From: Xanthobacter autotrophicus Py2
GTDB taxonomy: Bacteria; Pseudomonadota; Alphaproteobacteria; Rhizobiales; Xanthobacteraceae
Assembly (NCBI GenBank): GCA_000017645.1
Contig: CP000781.1
Span: forward strand, 4,823,501 to 4,887,500
Direction: 5' to 3'
DNA length: 64,000 bases
Shown: positions 39,041 to 48,082 of the stretch, in pieces
Position numbering within the stretch: position 1 is the first letter of the stretch
Layout: every line of letters begins with the position of its first letter
The notes under the pieces: model-generated
Databases searched by the model: none
The model's input: only the letters and a program-made list of their open reading frames with translations
What the model was told of the DNA's origin: nothing
Program-made: the position numbers and the translations under genes

Positions 39041-41314
39041 GTGGACGCGCGCGACACGGAGAAAGCTCCGGACGCCTTCCGGACCATCAGCGAGGTCGCC
39101 GACGACCTGGCCCTTCCGCAGCACGTCCTGCGCTTCTGGGAGACCCGTTTCCCCCAGATCAAGCCCATCAAGCGGGCCGGCGGCCGGCGCTTCTACCGGC
39201 CGGAGGACGTGGACCTCCTGCGCGGCATCCGCCACCTGCTTTATACCGACGGCTTCACCATCAAGGGCGCGCAACGCATCCTGAAGGATCAGGGCGTGCG
39301 CTACGTGCAGGATCTCGGCATCGAGCGCGAGGTAGCGGTCATGCGCTCGGCCAAGCCCGCGCGCGGCGAGGCCGGTGACGGCGTCACCTTCGGCGGCCTG
39401 CTCGGACTTCTGCCCCGCCGCCGGCCCAAGGCACAGGGTGGCAGGGCAGGGGAGGACGACGACCTCCTCCCCGAGTTGCCCGAAGCAGCCGAACTGCCCC
39501 TGCCTTTCCCTGATGCGGAGGCCGACCGCGATCTCGCGGACGAACCGCCCGAGCCCCCCATCGCCTTCCGGCCCGCTGGCCGGCACCGCGAGCGCGAGCC
39601 CCAACTTCGGGATGAGCGACGCGCCGCCGCGTTCGAGGCGCCGGGCCAGCGACGCGAGCCGACCCTGGGCGAGGACCTACCGCTTCCGCCCTCCGGCGGT
39701 CCACATGGGGCACGAGAGGGCGCGCCACCGCGAACGCGGGAGCGCGTGGAGCCCGTCCTCGCCCCTCAGCGGCCGAGCCGGGGCCCCGCCGCGCGCGTAT
39801 CCCAGCGGGATGCCGAGGGCATGGCGGCACCGTCCCATCCGCCTGCTTTCGACGACCCGCTGCTGCCATTCCTCGACGACACGCCGGTGACGGTCTCCGC
39901 CGTGTCCGAGCCCATCGAGGCGCGCATCCAGCGCCTGCGCGCGCAGGAACGCCGTCCCATGCGCCCGCACGAGACACTGGAGGAGGTTGAGGGCCCCGGA
40001 GAGGACATCCAGCCGCACGAGCGCCGCGCGCCATCGCCGCTGGACCTCCCGCATGAGGAGGCGGCGACGATGCGTGCCGCCCCGCGCCGTTCTTCCGCAC
40101 CCGCCGAGGCCCGGCGCCCGGCATGGGAGGACGAGGAGCGATTGGACGACGAGCGATTGGACGACGAGCCGTTCGACGACCCGTTTTCCCCCCATCCCCG
40201 CCGCAGCCCTCAATCCAAATCCTATGAGCATGATGGCAACCCGCCTGCGCTGGCGCCGCAACGGCGGGCCGCGGCGGCCGCACGCTCGGAGCCGCGGTTC
40301 CATGAGCCCGGGTTCCAGGAGCCGGCCCAAGAGCCGCGCCGGGATGCGCGCCAGGATCCACGCCAGAGCCGGATCGTGCAGGATGGCGAATGGCGGCAGA
40401 CCGATTGGGTGGAGGCCACATGGCACGGCGCAGCCGAGAACCCCGCCGGCCTGCCGGGGACCGAAGCCCGATCCGAAGAGGATGAGCCGCTTTATCGCCC
40501 CATCGAACGGCCGTCGCGCGCCCAGCAGCGCCATTCCGCCATGGCCGCCGATCCGGAGACCGAGATGATGAACGAGGAGCGGCGCCGCACCCCACTTTCG
40601 CCGCCCCGTGGTGAGTGGCGCGAGCCTTCCATGAGTGCAGCGCCGCCCATGAGCGCGCCGCCCATTGGCCCCTCGGCAGGTCGTGCGCCGATGGCCCATG
40701 CGCCTGCCGCAGGAGCATCGGCGGTGCCAGCGCACGCCCGGCCTCCGGCTGGTTGGGCTGACGAGGAGGTGCGGCGGGTGTGGGACGAAGGCTGGGGCGA
40801 GGGCGCACCGCAGTCCCTGCCGCGGGCAAGCCGGGTCGGGCCGCTCATCGGTCCGATCCAAGACGAGGATGACCCGAACTCGGGCGTGCTGCCCGAGTCG
40901 GAGCAGCGCCGCATCGCCGAGCGCATGTCCGGCCGGGCCGTCGCCCCCGATCCCTATGTGGCGCAGCGGCGTGGCCCGCCGCCCTGGAGCCGGGCCGAGG
41001 CGCCCGTAGACCTGCCCAATCCGTCCTTCCGCGACGGATCGGCGAGGGCGGAGGCGCCCGCCTATGCCCCTGAACCGGAGCCACCGGCTCAGAGGGTGCC
41101 GCGCGAGCCGCTGCGTTCAGGTCCGCCCGAGCAATATCTGCCGCCGCATCTGCGGTCGGAGCCACGGATGGCGGGCCAGCCGCCGATGGCCGCGCCTGTG
41201 CTCTCGCGCGATGACGTGCACCGCATGCAATCGGCGCTCTATGAGCTCGGCGAATGCCGGCGGCTGATGGAAGAGGTTCTGGCGCCCCGGGACACCGAGC
41301 GTCCGGGCGAGTGA
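39041..41314 (+). CDS. MerR-family regulator with a very long disordered tail
   Basis: 757 residues, against about 150-350 usual for MerR proteins. The MerR HTH occupies residues 14-82 ([37 protein letters not shown]). The remaining 660 or so residues are Pro, Arg, Glu and Ala-rich with no recognised domain, apart from a short tail [20 protein letters not shown] that looks helical and may be conserved. The start is GTG 39041 with GGGAG upstream. The gene is always next to ihfA in this class; its targets are unknown. Confidence 0.85.
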   Translation: MDARDTEKAPDAFRTISEVADDLALPQHVLRFWETRFPQIKPIKRAGGRRFYRPEDVDLLRGIRHLLYTDGFTIKGAQRILKDQGVRYVQDLGIEREVAVMRSAKPARGEAGDGVTFGGLLGLLPRRRPKAQGGRAGEDDDLLPELPEAAELPLPFPDAEADRDLADEPPEPPIAFRPAGRHREREPQLRDERRAAAFEAPGQRREPTLGEDLPLPPSGGPHGAREGAPPRTRERVEPVLAPQRPSRGPAARVSQRDAEGMAAPSHPPAFDDPLLPFLDDTPVTVSAVSEPIEARIQRLRAQERRPMRPHETLEEVEGPGEDIQPHERRAPSPLDLPHEEAATMRAAPRRSSAPAEARRPAWEDEERLDDERLDDEPFDDPFSPHPRRSPQSKSYEHDGNPPALAPQRRAAAAARSEPRFHEPGFQEPAQEPRRDARQDPRQSRIVQDGEWRQTDWVEATWHGAAENPAGLPGTEARSEEDEPLYRPIERPSRAQQRHSAMAADPETEMMNEERRRTPLSPPRGEWREPSMSAAPPMSAPPIGPSAGRAPMAHAPAAGASAVPAHARPPAGWADEEVRRVWDEGWGEGAPQSLPRASRVGPLIGPIQDEDDPNSGVLPESEQRRIAERMSGRAVAPDPYVAQRRGPPPWSRAEAPVDLPNPSFRDGSARAEAPAYAPEPEPPAQRVPREPLRSGPPEQYLPPHLRSEPRMAGQPPMAAPVLSRDDVHRMQSALYELGECRRLMEEVLAPRDTERPGE
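40136..40180 (+). repeat. 15-bp tandem repeat inside the MerR gene
   Basis: Three units of GAGCGATTGGACGAC (third diverged to GAGCCGTTCGACGAC) encode [15 protein letters not shown]. The array is in frame and suggests slippage growth of the tail. Confidence 0.8.
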
Positions 41315-41494
41315 CAAGCATCCGCCGCGGCGGTGCTGTTTCCGCCGCGCGGTGCCTCGCCCGTTTGGCAAGGCGCAATCCGCGCGGCGGTCATGCCATC
41401 AATACACAAAGGCGACGAGGTCGCGCCGGAGAGTGCCTCCATCCAGACGCGCGGCCCCGTCAGGCCTGATTGGTCCTAAAATCCCTGCCGCGGG

Positions 41495-41854
41495 TCAGTC
41501 CATCACGGCGAGGGCAACGCGGGTGATGCCCGAGTTGGTGAAGCCGAGCTCCGAGGCGGCGGCGCGGGACACGTCGATCACCCGGCCGCGGACAAAGGGG
41601 CCGCGATCATTGATGCGCACGACGACAGTGCGTCCGTTGCGCAGATTTGTGACACGCACCTTGGTGCCGAAAGGCAGGGAGCGGTGCGCCGCCGTCATGG
41701 CGGAGGGGTTGAAGCGCTCGCCGCTCGCGGTGCTGCGGCCTTGCCAATAGTAAGAGGCGACGCCGGTGGAGGTGTCCGCTTTTGCGGTGTTCGAGACGGC
41801 CATTCCGGCCGAGAGGGACAGGGCGAAGCAGGACAGGACCACGCGTATCTTCAT
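41495..41854 (-). CDS. rlpA: RlpA-like septal/lytic transglycosylase lipoprotein-type protein
   Basis: 119 residues. A signal peptide ([22 protein letters not shown]..., cut about residue 26) precedes a double-psi beta-barrel: [53 protein letters not shown]. These elements match the RlpA DPBB core, which cleaves naked glycan strands at the septum. It lacks a SPOR domain and a clear lipobox, so it is a minimal secreted form. It is convergent with the MerR gene. Confidence 0.88.
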   Translation of the reverse strand: MKIRVVLSCFALSLSAGMAVSNTAKADTSTGVASYYWQGRSTASGERFNPSAMTAAHRSLPFGTKVRVTNLRNGRTVVVRINDRGPFVRGRVIDVSRAAASELGFTNSGITRVALAVMD

Positions 41855-42117
41855 GCAATCAATCTTCCGTGTAGTTTCAGATGATTGCCGAATGGCGTCG
41901 CAATGGGGCGATAGCGTCCCAATTTGCCGGCGAAAAAGTGATGATTCGGGTATCGCGGACACAATCCCGCCGGAATTCGACGCGGGAAAGACAACCTCAA
42001 GCTGCAGCTTGGCCGGGAATTTGAGGCCGGCGGTCACGTCCCTGGGGAGAGCATGGGATACCTGCGCAAGGGGGCTTGCCCGCGCCGGATCGATGGTCTA
42101 AGCCTCCCATCCTCAGT

Positions 42118-42195
42118 CGGAGCGTAGCGCAGCCCGGTTAGCGCACTAGTCTGGGGGACTAGGGGTCGGAGGTTCAAATCCTCTCGCTCCGACCA
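42118..42195 (+). tRNA. tRNA-Pro (anticodon GGG)
   Basis: Cloverleaf with acceptor CGGAGCG/CGCTCCG, D arm TAGCGCAGCCCGGTTAGCGCA, anticodon stem CTAGT/ACTAG with loop CTGGGGG, T arm GAGGTTCAAATCCTC, discriminator A and encoded CCA. The GGG anticodon reads CCC and CCU codons. Confidence 0.97.
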
Positions 42196-42707
42196 TTCAA
42201 ACCCCGATCTTCCCCACCCAATCCCATCCTTGCCACGACGCCGGCCCCCCGGCGGCCGGGGTGTGCGCATTTGTTCGGTCGCGGATGGTGTCCTGCGCGG
42301 CAACGGGCGCCCACCTCACCCCCACCACGCTCCACGCTCTTCTCCTTTTGCGCCGCGTCAGGGCTCCGGCCGGGCCGGTGAGCACCACTGGATTCAAAAC
42401 GGAAGGCGGCACCCCATTGCCACTTATGACCGGCGGCTCACCTGAGAATGCAAGCGAATCGATACCGATAAGTGGCGCCAGAACCAGATACATTTGCCTT
42501 GGTGGTCGGATGAACTATCGCTATCGCAACCCCGTGAGTGCAGAGTTATCCGCCAAGTACCCCTTCTGGCTGGAAATGTTGATTTTCAGTGCCGCTGAAT
42601 GATCTTTGGGCCCTCGGGTGTGACTCCGGGACGAATTTGGATCAGGCTGCGGGCCGATTCCGCCCTGATCCCTGACCCGAGCAGCAGACGCAGCGAGGTC
42701 GCCAGTC
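42196..42707. other. 512-bp gap after tRNA-Pro without a convincing gene
   Basis: It holds a CCCCGG-CGG-CCGGGG hairpin soon after the tRNA. An exact 9-bp inverted repeat GCCACTTAT/ATAAGTGGC (42419-42427, 42468-42476) encloses 40 nt, and the GC content drops around 42470-42620. A minus-strand open frame of 98 codons (42197-42493) covers the repeat but has no recognisable domain or ribosome site. It may be a decayed mobile-element end beside a tRNA; that is inference. Confidence 0.4.
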
Positions 42708-43517
42708 ATGCCTTTGCCCAGCGAAACCGGCGCAAGCCTCACCTTCACCATCCTGGGATGCGGGTCGTCCGGCGGCGTGCCACGGGTGGGGCAGGGGTGG
42801 GGCGCCTGCGATCCCCTCAACCCCCGCAATCGCCGCCGCCGCTGCTCCATGCTCGTGGAGCGCGTCGGGCCGAACGGGAAAACCACTGTGCTTGTGGACA
42901 CTTCGCCAGACTTGCGGGAGCAGCTCATCGGCGAGGGCGTGACCCATATCGACGCCGTGCTCTACACCCACGAGCACGCCGACCACACCCACGGCATAGA
43001 CGACCTGCGCCCGCTGGCCATCCACAATCGCGCACGGGTGGACATATATGCGGACGAAGATACCTCCCGCATGCTGCATCAGCGCTTCGGCTACTGCTTT
43101 TCGACGCCGCCCGGCAGCGCCTATCCGCCCATCCTTACCGAACATCGTTTCCGGGAGGGGCGGGAGATCGTGGTGGACGGGGCAGTCGGCTTCCGCTTCG
43201 GCGACGTGGCCTATTCCAGCGACGTCAACGGGATCTCGGAGAACAGCCTGGCCCATCTTCACAATCTGGATGTGTGGGTCATCGACGCCCTGCGCGAGAC
43301 GCCCCATCCGTCGCACTTCACCCTTCAGGAGGCGCTGGACCATGTGGCGCTCATGAAGCCGAAGCGCACGATCCTCACGAACCTCCACACCGATCTCGAC
43401 TATGCCGCGCTGGAAGCACGCCTGCCCGACGGCATCGTGCCGGCCTATGACGGCCTGAAATTCGAATCCCACAGCTGCTCGCACGCCGCATCCGCCGATA
43501 CCGTTGCGAGCGGCTGA
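42708..43517 (+). CDS. PhnP-like metallo-beta-lactamase-fold hydrolase
   Basis: 269 residues with the MBL-fold metal motif YTHEHADHTHGIDDLR (about 86-101) and LGCGSSGGVPRVG at the start. The DPLNPRNRRRRCSMLV segment is typical of PhnP-type phosphodiesterases that follow tatD in Rhizobiales. Here metG and tatD are absent upstream, so the usual context is broken. The reaction is probably cleavage of a cyclic or nucleotide phosphodiester; not certain. Confidence 0.85.
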   Translation: MPLPSETGASLTFTILGCGSSGGVPRVGQGWGACDPLNPRNRRRRCSMLVERVGPNGKTTVLVDTSPDLREQLIGEGVTHIDAVLYTHEHADHTHGIDDLRPLAIHNRARVDIYADEDTSRMLHQRFGYCFSTPPGSAYPPILTEHRFREGREIVVDGAVGFRFGDVAYSSDVNGISENSLAHLHNLDVWVIDALRETPHPSHFTLQEALDHVALMKPKRTILTNLHTDLDYAALEARLPDGIVPAYDGLKFESHSCSHAASADTVASG

Positions 43518-43802
43518 CACGGCGGATAACCCGCGCCCCATGACCCTGATGTGGCGCCTCAAGCGATTCGCTCGATAGATTCAGATGCTGATGCAAAGCA
43601 TTGTTTAAAAACGATATTTTTGTAAATATTCAGGAGCGCTGAAGGGTGTTCAGCTATGATGGCAGCGACCATCCGCCTTCGCCCTTCCCCGCCCGGGGCA
43701 ACGGCGGAGTTCCATAATATCTCTTCTGCGATTCTTAGATTGAGGGTGAGAGCGACGGCCGAACCCTCTCTCATTCCCCGCCAGTCTCGTCCGGCTATCG
43801 GA
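43518..43802. other. AT-rich intergenic stretch
   Basis: A 285-bp gap between the PhnP-like gene and trmO. It contains ATGC-AAA-GCAT and an AT-rich run (about 43590-43635) that is the lowest-GC patch nearby. No gene or clear promoter is seen; it could act as a terminator for the convergent genes. Confidence 0.4.
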
Positions 43803-44270
43803 TCAGTCGTGCTGCACCTTGAGGTCGATGAGGGGCGTGCCGTCGAGGCAGTCGAGCCCGCGCACCTGCACCCGCAGGCCGTCCACGCCCACCAGCCGCA
43901 CCACCGACGAAGCGACGGGATTGGGCCGCACCGGCGAGCGCAGGGCGAAGGTGCCGCGGGTGTCGCCGTCATGGCGCGGGCTCTGGAGTACGAGGTCGCG
44001 CCGCGCCCGGTTCATCCAGTAAAGCACCTGCAGGCGCTGGCAATCAGCTATGCCGGTCAGCGCCTCGGCCCAGCGCGGGTCGATCTCCAGCGTGCAGACG
44101 GGGCCCTCCTCCGGGTCGCCACGGCGGGGGCAGCTGCCGCGCTCGGTCCAAGGCGTACGGATGCGGCCGATGAAATAGAGCCCGGCGTCGAATCGCTCCG
44201 GCAGCGCCACGGCCTTTTCACCCGGCCGCATGTCATCATCGATAGGGCCTGCGGGCGCGATCTCGACCAT
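43803..44270 (-). CDS. trmO: TrmO/TsaA-like tRNA N6-methyltransferase
   Basis: 155 residues. The TrmO (UPF0066) beta-barrel runs from FIGRIRTPW to GLDCLDGTPLIDLKVQ, with LRSPVRPNPVASSVVRL as the signature SAM-site stretch. The enzyme methylates t6A37 in threonine tRNAs. An N-terminal extension of about 30 residues precedes the domain. ATG 44270 has GAGGAAGAG upstream. It is divergent from mazG. Confidence 0.88.
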   Translation of the reverse strand: MVEIAPAGPIDDDMRPGEKAVALPERFDAGLYFIGRIRTPWTERGSCPRRGDPEEGPVCTLEIDPRWAEALTGIADCQRLQVLYWMNRARRDLVLQSPRHDGDTRGTFALRSPVRPNPVASSVVRLVGVDGLRVQVRGLDCLDGTPLIDLKVQHD

Positions 44271-44351
44271 GGTCTCTTCCTCTTCCTCGCTGGGCGGAGC
44301 ATAGGACGGTCCAGCCTGCGGTAAAGATCGCACTCGAGCCTGGAGAACCTC

Positions 44352-45188
44352 ATGGACCCCTCCCGCGACATCGCGCGCCTCATCGAGATCATGGCCGCCT
44401 TGCGCACGCCCGGAACCGGTTGCCCGTGGGACCTGGAACAGAGCTTCGCCACCATCGCCCCCTACACGCTGGAGGAAGCCTACGAGGTGGCCGACGCCAT
44501 CGCCCGCGCCGACATGGGCGACCTGAGGGAAGAACTGGGCGACCTGCTGTTGCAGGTGGTCTTCCACGCCCGGATGGCGGAGGAGGACGGCGCCTTCGAT
44601 TTCGGCGGCGTGGTCGAGGCCATCACCGCCAAGCTCATCCGCCGGCACCCCCATGTGTTCGGCACCGCGCGGGATCTGTCGCCGGAGGCGGTGAAGGGCC
44701 TGTGGGCCGAGATCAAGGCGCAGGAAAAGCGGGAGCGGGCGCAGGCGCGGGGGGCGGCGGGCCTGCCGGTGGAGGAGGCGCAGCAGGGCGCCCTGGCCGG
44801 CGTGCCTCTGCCCCTGCCCGCCCTCACCCGTGCGCTGAAGCTTCAGGAAAAGGCGAGCCGCGTGGGGTTCGACTGGAACGATGCGCGCCAGGTGCTGGCC
44901 AAGATCCGCGAGGAGACGCAGGAAGTCGCCGAGGCGCTGGAGGAAGGCGGCACCGCGGCCATCAAGGATGAGATGGGGGACTTGCTGTTCGCCGTGGTGA
45001 ACCTTGCCCGCCACGCCGGCGTGGACCCGGAGGACGCCTTGCGCGGCACCAACGACAAGTTCACCCGCCGCTTCGGCCATGTGGAGCACCGGCTCGCGGC
45101 CGCCGGCCGCCGTCCGGAGCAGGCGAGCCTGGATGAGATGGAAGCCCTCTGGCAGGAGGCGAAGCAGAAGGAGCGGGAAGGCGCGTGA
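44352..45188 (+). CDS. mazG: Nucleoside triphosphate pyrophosphohydrolase MazG
   Basis: It removes pyrophosphate from NTPs to clear abnormal nucleotides. It has 278 residues with two MazG domains: the first (about 10-110) with CPWDLEQSF, EEAYEVADAI and the metal-binding EELGDLLLQVVFHARMA; the second (about 160-265) with EETQEVAEALEEGG and DEMGDLLFAVVNLARHAG. The central linker is Ala/Glu-rich. It lies downstream of hflX in convergent orientation. Confidence 0.96.
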   Translation: MDPSRDIARLIEIMAALRTPGTGCPWDLEQSFATIAPYTLEEAYEVADAIARADMGDLREELGDLLLQVVFHARMAEEDGAFDFGGVVEAITAKLIRRHPHVFGTARDLSPEAVKGLWAEIKAQEKRERAQARGAAGLPVEEAQQGALAGVPLPLPALTRALKLQEKASRVGFDWNDARQVLAKIREETQEVAEALEEGGTAAIKDEMGDLLFAVVNLARHAGVDPEDALRGTNDKFTRRFGHVEHRLAAAGRRPEQASLDEMEALWQEAKQKEREGA

Positions 45189-45260
45189 GCGCGACGGCGT
45201 TCCAGCCCCTGCCCTGCCTCACTGAAACCGGCCGGCCAAAGGCGCGGCAGGCTGAGTTGC

Positions 45261-46799
45261 TCAGGTCGGATGCACGCGCCGTGCGCCGAAGCGGCGGGTG
45301 ATCAGCCCAGCGCGATCGGGCGGAATGCGCAGGGCCACGTGGATGGCGCCATCCTCGTCCGTGGTGCGCTCCAGCACCTCGCCGTGGCGATAGAGCCAGC
45401 CGAGCCCCTCCCCGTCCTCCGCCGCCAGCGTCACCGAGACAGTCACCCGTCCAGCGGTGATGCGGCGCTCGATGAGGCCGAGCAGGTCGTCGGTCCCCTC
45501 CCCGGTCAGCGCGGAAACCGGCACCGGCGCTTCGGCGCCGCCACGAGCGGCCCGGTTTTCCACCTGCTCGCGTTCGTCCGGCGCCAGCCGGTCGATCTTG
45601 TTCCAGACCTCGATCACGCGCCCACCCGGCTGGGGATCGACGCCCAGATCCTCCAGCACGTCGGACACGTCGGCGGCCTGGGCGTCGGTGTCCGGATGGG
45701 AGATGTCGCGCACGTGCAGGATGAGGTCAGCCTCCAGCACCTCCTCCAGCGTGGCGCGGAAGGCGGCCACCAGCTGGGTCGGCAGCTCGGAGATGAAGCC
45801 CACCGTGTCGGAGAGGATGATGCGGGTGCCGTGGGGCAGGTCCACCGCCCGAAGCGTCGGATCGAGGGTGGCGAAGAGCAGGTCTTTCGCCATCACCTCC
45901 GCTCGGGTCAGGCGGTTGAACAAGGTGGACTTGCCGGCATTGGTGTAGCCCACCAGCGCGACGATGGGATAGGGCACGCGCTTGCGGCTGGCCCGGTGCA
46001 GGCCGCGGGTGCGCTTGACCTGCTCCAGCTCCTTCTCGATGCGCACAATGCGCTCGCCGATGAGCCGGCGGTCGGCCTCGATCTGGGTCTCACCGGGACC
46101 GCCAAGGAAGCCGAAACCGCCGCGCTGGCGCTCCAGATGGGTCCAGGAGCGCACCAGGCGCGAACGCTGGTAATTGAGGTGGGCCAGTTCCACCTGCAGC
46201 GCGCCTTCCTTGGTGCGGGCGCGCATGCCGAAGATTTCGAGAATCAGCGCCGTGCGGTCCACCACCTTGGCGGACCAAGCCTTTTCCAGGTTGCGCTGCT
46301 GCACCGGCGAGAGCGCCGCGTCGAAGAACACGAGGTCCACCGCCTCGGCACGCACCACGCCTTCCAGTTCCTCCACCTTCCCCGAGCCGAGGAAGGTGGC
46401 GGGGCGGATCTCCGACAGGGGAATGGTGGCGGAGTAGACCACGTCGAGGTCGATGGCGGCGGCAAGACCCACCGCCTCCTCCAGCCGCGACTGTGGGCTG
46501 CGCCGTTCCGGCGCGCCGCGGGTGGCACGTTTCGTCAGCGCCGGCGTGATGACGGCGCACCGCGTCGGCGGCGCACGGCGGTCAATGCCGCCGCGGCCCT
46601 CTTCCCGCGCAGGTGCAGATACGGAAACGTCCACCGGCAAGTCGCCGGAACCGCCGGAGGTCGCGGCATCGGCCACGCCCCCGCGGGTTTCGGCAGCACT
46701 CTGAGCTGAAACGCCCCGAGTGGTGGCGCCCCCTTTGGACCCCAGCTTGGACCCTGTCTTCAACGTCGTTCTGGACCCCTTGCCGGTGGCACGCTCCAC
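45261..46799 (-). CDS. hflX: GTPase HflX with N-terminal extension
   Basis: A ribosome-associated GTPase of 512 residues, longer than the usual 430 or so. The first 80-90 residues are basic, Gly/Thr/Ser-rich and unlike the family. The HflX N-terminal domain follows (LDVVYSATIPLSEIRPATFLGSGK), then a coiled coil, and the G domain: GYTNAGKST (G1), DTVGF (G3) and NKID (G4). The start is GTG 46799, 6 nt after the hfq stop, so the extension is translated directly behind hfq. Acts in ribosome splitting and heat stress. Confidence 0.93.
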   Translation of the reverse strand: MERATGKGSRTTLKTGSKLGSKGGATTRGVSAQSAAETRGGVADAATSGGSGDLPVDVSVSAPAREEGRGGIDRRAPPTRCAVITPALTKRATRGAPERRSPQSRLEEAVGLAAAIDLDVVYSATIPLSEIRPATFLGSGKVEELEGVVRAEAVDLVFFDAALSPVQQRNLEKAWSAKVVDRTALILEIFGMRARTKEGALQVELAHLNYQRSRLVRSWTHLERQRGGFGFLGGPGETQIEADRRLIGERIVRIEKELEQVKRTRGLHRASRKRVPYPIVALVGYTNAGKSTLFNRLTRAEVMAKDLLFATLDPTLRAVDLPHGTRIILSDTVGFISELPTQLVAAFRATLEEVLEADLILHVRDISHPDTDAQAADVSDVLEDLGVDPQPGGRVIEVWNKIDRLAPDEREQVENRAARGGAEAPVPVSALTGEGTDDLLGLIERRITAGRVTVSVTLAAEDGEGLGWLYRHGEVLERTTDEDGAIHVALRIPPDRAGLITRRFGARRVHPT

Positions 46800-46805
46800 G
46801 CTGCT

Positions 46806-47060
46806 TTAAGCCTTCTCGCCCACGTCGTCGGTGGGATCGAACAATTGCACCGGATGACCGGGCATAATGGTGGAAATCGCGTGCTTGTAAACAAGCTGGG
46901 AATGTCCGTCGCGACGCAAGAGTACGCAAAAATTATCGAACCAAGTGACGACGCCCTGCAACTTCACCCCGTTCACCAGGAAGATGGTGAGGGGCGTCTT
47001 GTTCTTGCGGACGTGATTGAGGAAGGTGTCTTGGAGATTTTGTGTCCGTTCCGCCGCCAT
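46806..47060 (-). CDS. hfq: RNA chaperone Hfq
   Basis: 84 residues, with the Sm1 motif ([25 protein letters not shown]) and Sm2 motif (YKHAIST). Hfq forms a hexamer that pairs small RNAs with mRNAs; in rhizobia it also supports nitrogen fixation control. ATG 47060. It is transcribed toward hflX, with dat upstream across a 149-nt gap that contains a GCACA/TGTGC dyad and probably the promoter. Confidence 0.98.
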   Translation of the reverse strand: MAAERTQNLQDTFLNHVRKNKTPLTIFLVNGVKLQGVVTWFDNFCVLLRRDGHSQLVYKHAISTIMPGHPVQLFDPTDDVGEKA

Positions 47061-47209
47061 TTTCGTATCCGTTTTTTTGGGCGTTAAGTCCGTCGCAGAC
47101 GCACAAAAATAATGTGCTGCCGCCACGGGAGTTGGCCTCCTAGAATGGCACAGCTCCATGGCGGCGCAATATTATTTTGCCCCGCAACATGAGCGCGGCC
47201 GTGGATACC

Positions 47210-48067
47210 TCAGAAAATTTCGGAAAAATCGTGGAATTTCAAGCGTAAAGTGGTCGCCACGGGGCCGGGCTTGCCGTCCCCCACCGCATGGCCGTCGATG
47301 CGCACCACAGGCATCACCACCGTGGTGGCGGCGGTGATGAAGGCTTCGTCCGCGGCCAAAGCTTCCGCAACGGTAAAGGGACGCTCCTCCACCGTGTAGC
47401 CGAGGGCGGCCGCCACCTCAAACACCACCGTGCGGGTGATTCCGCGCAGGATACCACTCTCCGCCGGGCGGGTGACGATGGTCTTGCCGCCCGTCACGAT
47501 CCAGGCGTTGGTGGAGGCACCCTCGGTGACGAAGCCCGCGCCGTCCACGAACCAGGCTTCCCGTGCGCCAGCCTCTTTCGCCTGCTGCTTGGCCAGCACA
47601 TTGGGCAACAGCGAGGTGGACTTGATGTCCACGCGCGGCCAGCGGTTCTCCGGCACGGTGATGACGGCGACGCCCTTGGCGGCCAGCGCCTCCTGCCCCT
47701 TGCGGTCGGACCGGCGCGCCGTCACCACCACCGCAGGCTTGGTGCCGGCCGGCGGGAAGGCGTGGTCGCGCCGGGCCACACCGCGGGTGATCTGGAGATA
47801 GACCAGCCCGTCGCGCACCCCGTTCCGCCGCACCACCTCCGCCAGCACGTTGGCGAGGGCGATCCGGCTCATGGGCGTGGGGATGAACAGCTCCCGCAGC
47901 GAACGCTCCAGCCGGTCGAGGTGGCGCCGCTCGTCCACCAGATGGCCGTTGAGCACTTCGCAGACTTCATAGACGCCATCGGCGAACTGATAGCCGCGAT
48001 CCTCCACATGCACGCTGGCATGGCGGTGCGGCAGGTAGCGGCCATTGACATAGGCGATGCGGGACAT
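47210..48067 (-). CDS. dat: D-amino acid (D-alanine) transaminase
   Basis: A fold-type IV PLP enzyme of 285 residues. Landmarks are HVEDRGYQFADGVYE near the N-terminus, the PLP lysine in VDIKSTSLLPNVLAKQ, and EGASTNAWIV. It interconverts D-alanine and D-glutamate for cell-wall synthesis. Its place between trkH and hfq is conserved in Rhizobiales. The ATG is 15 nt after the trkH stop. Confidence 0.93.
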   Translation of the reverse strand: MSRIAYVNGRYLPHRHASVHVEDRGYQFADGVYEVCEVLNGHLVDERRHLDRLERSLRELFIPTPMSRIALANVLAEVVRRNGVRDGLVYLQITRGVARRDHAFPPAGTKPAVVVTARRSDRKGQEALAAKGVAVITVPENRWPRVDIKSTSLLPNVLAKQQAKEAGAREAWFVDGAGFVTEGASTNAWIVTGGKTIVTRPAESGILRGITRTVVFEVAAALGYTVEERPFTVAEALAADEAFITAATTVVMPVVRIDGHAVGDGKPGPVATTLRLKFHDFSEIF

Positions 48068-48082
48068 GGCAAAAACGCTTCT

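Noticed and set aside
42197..42493. 98-residue minus-strand protein beside tRNA-Pro
   Set aside because: No ribosome site or recognisable domain; kept only as part of the gap description.
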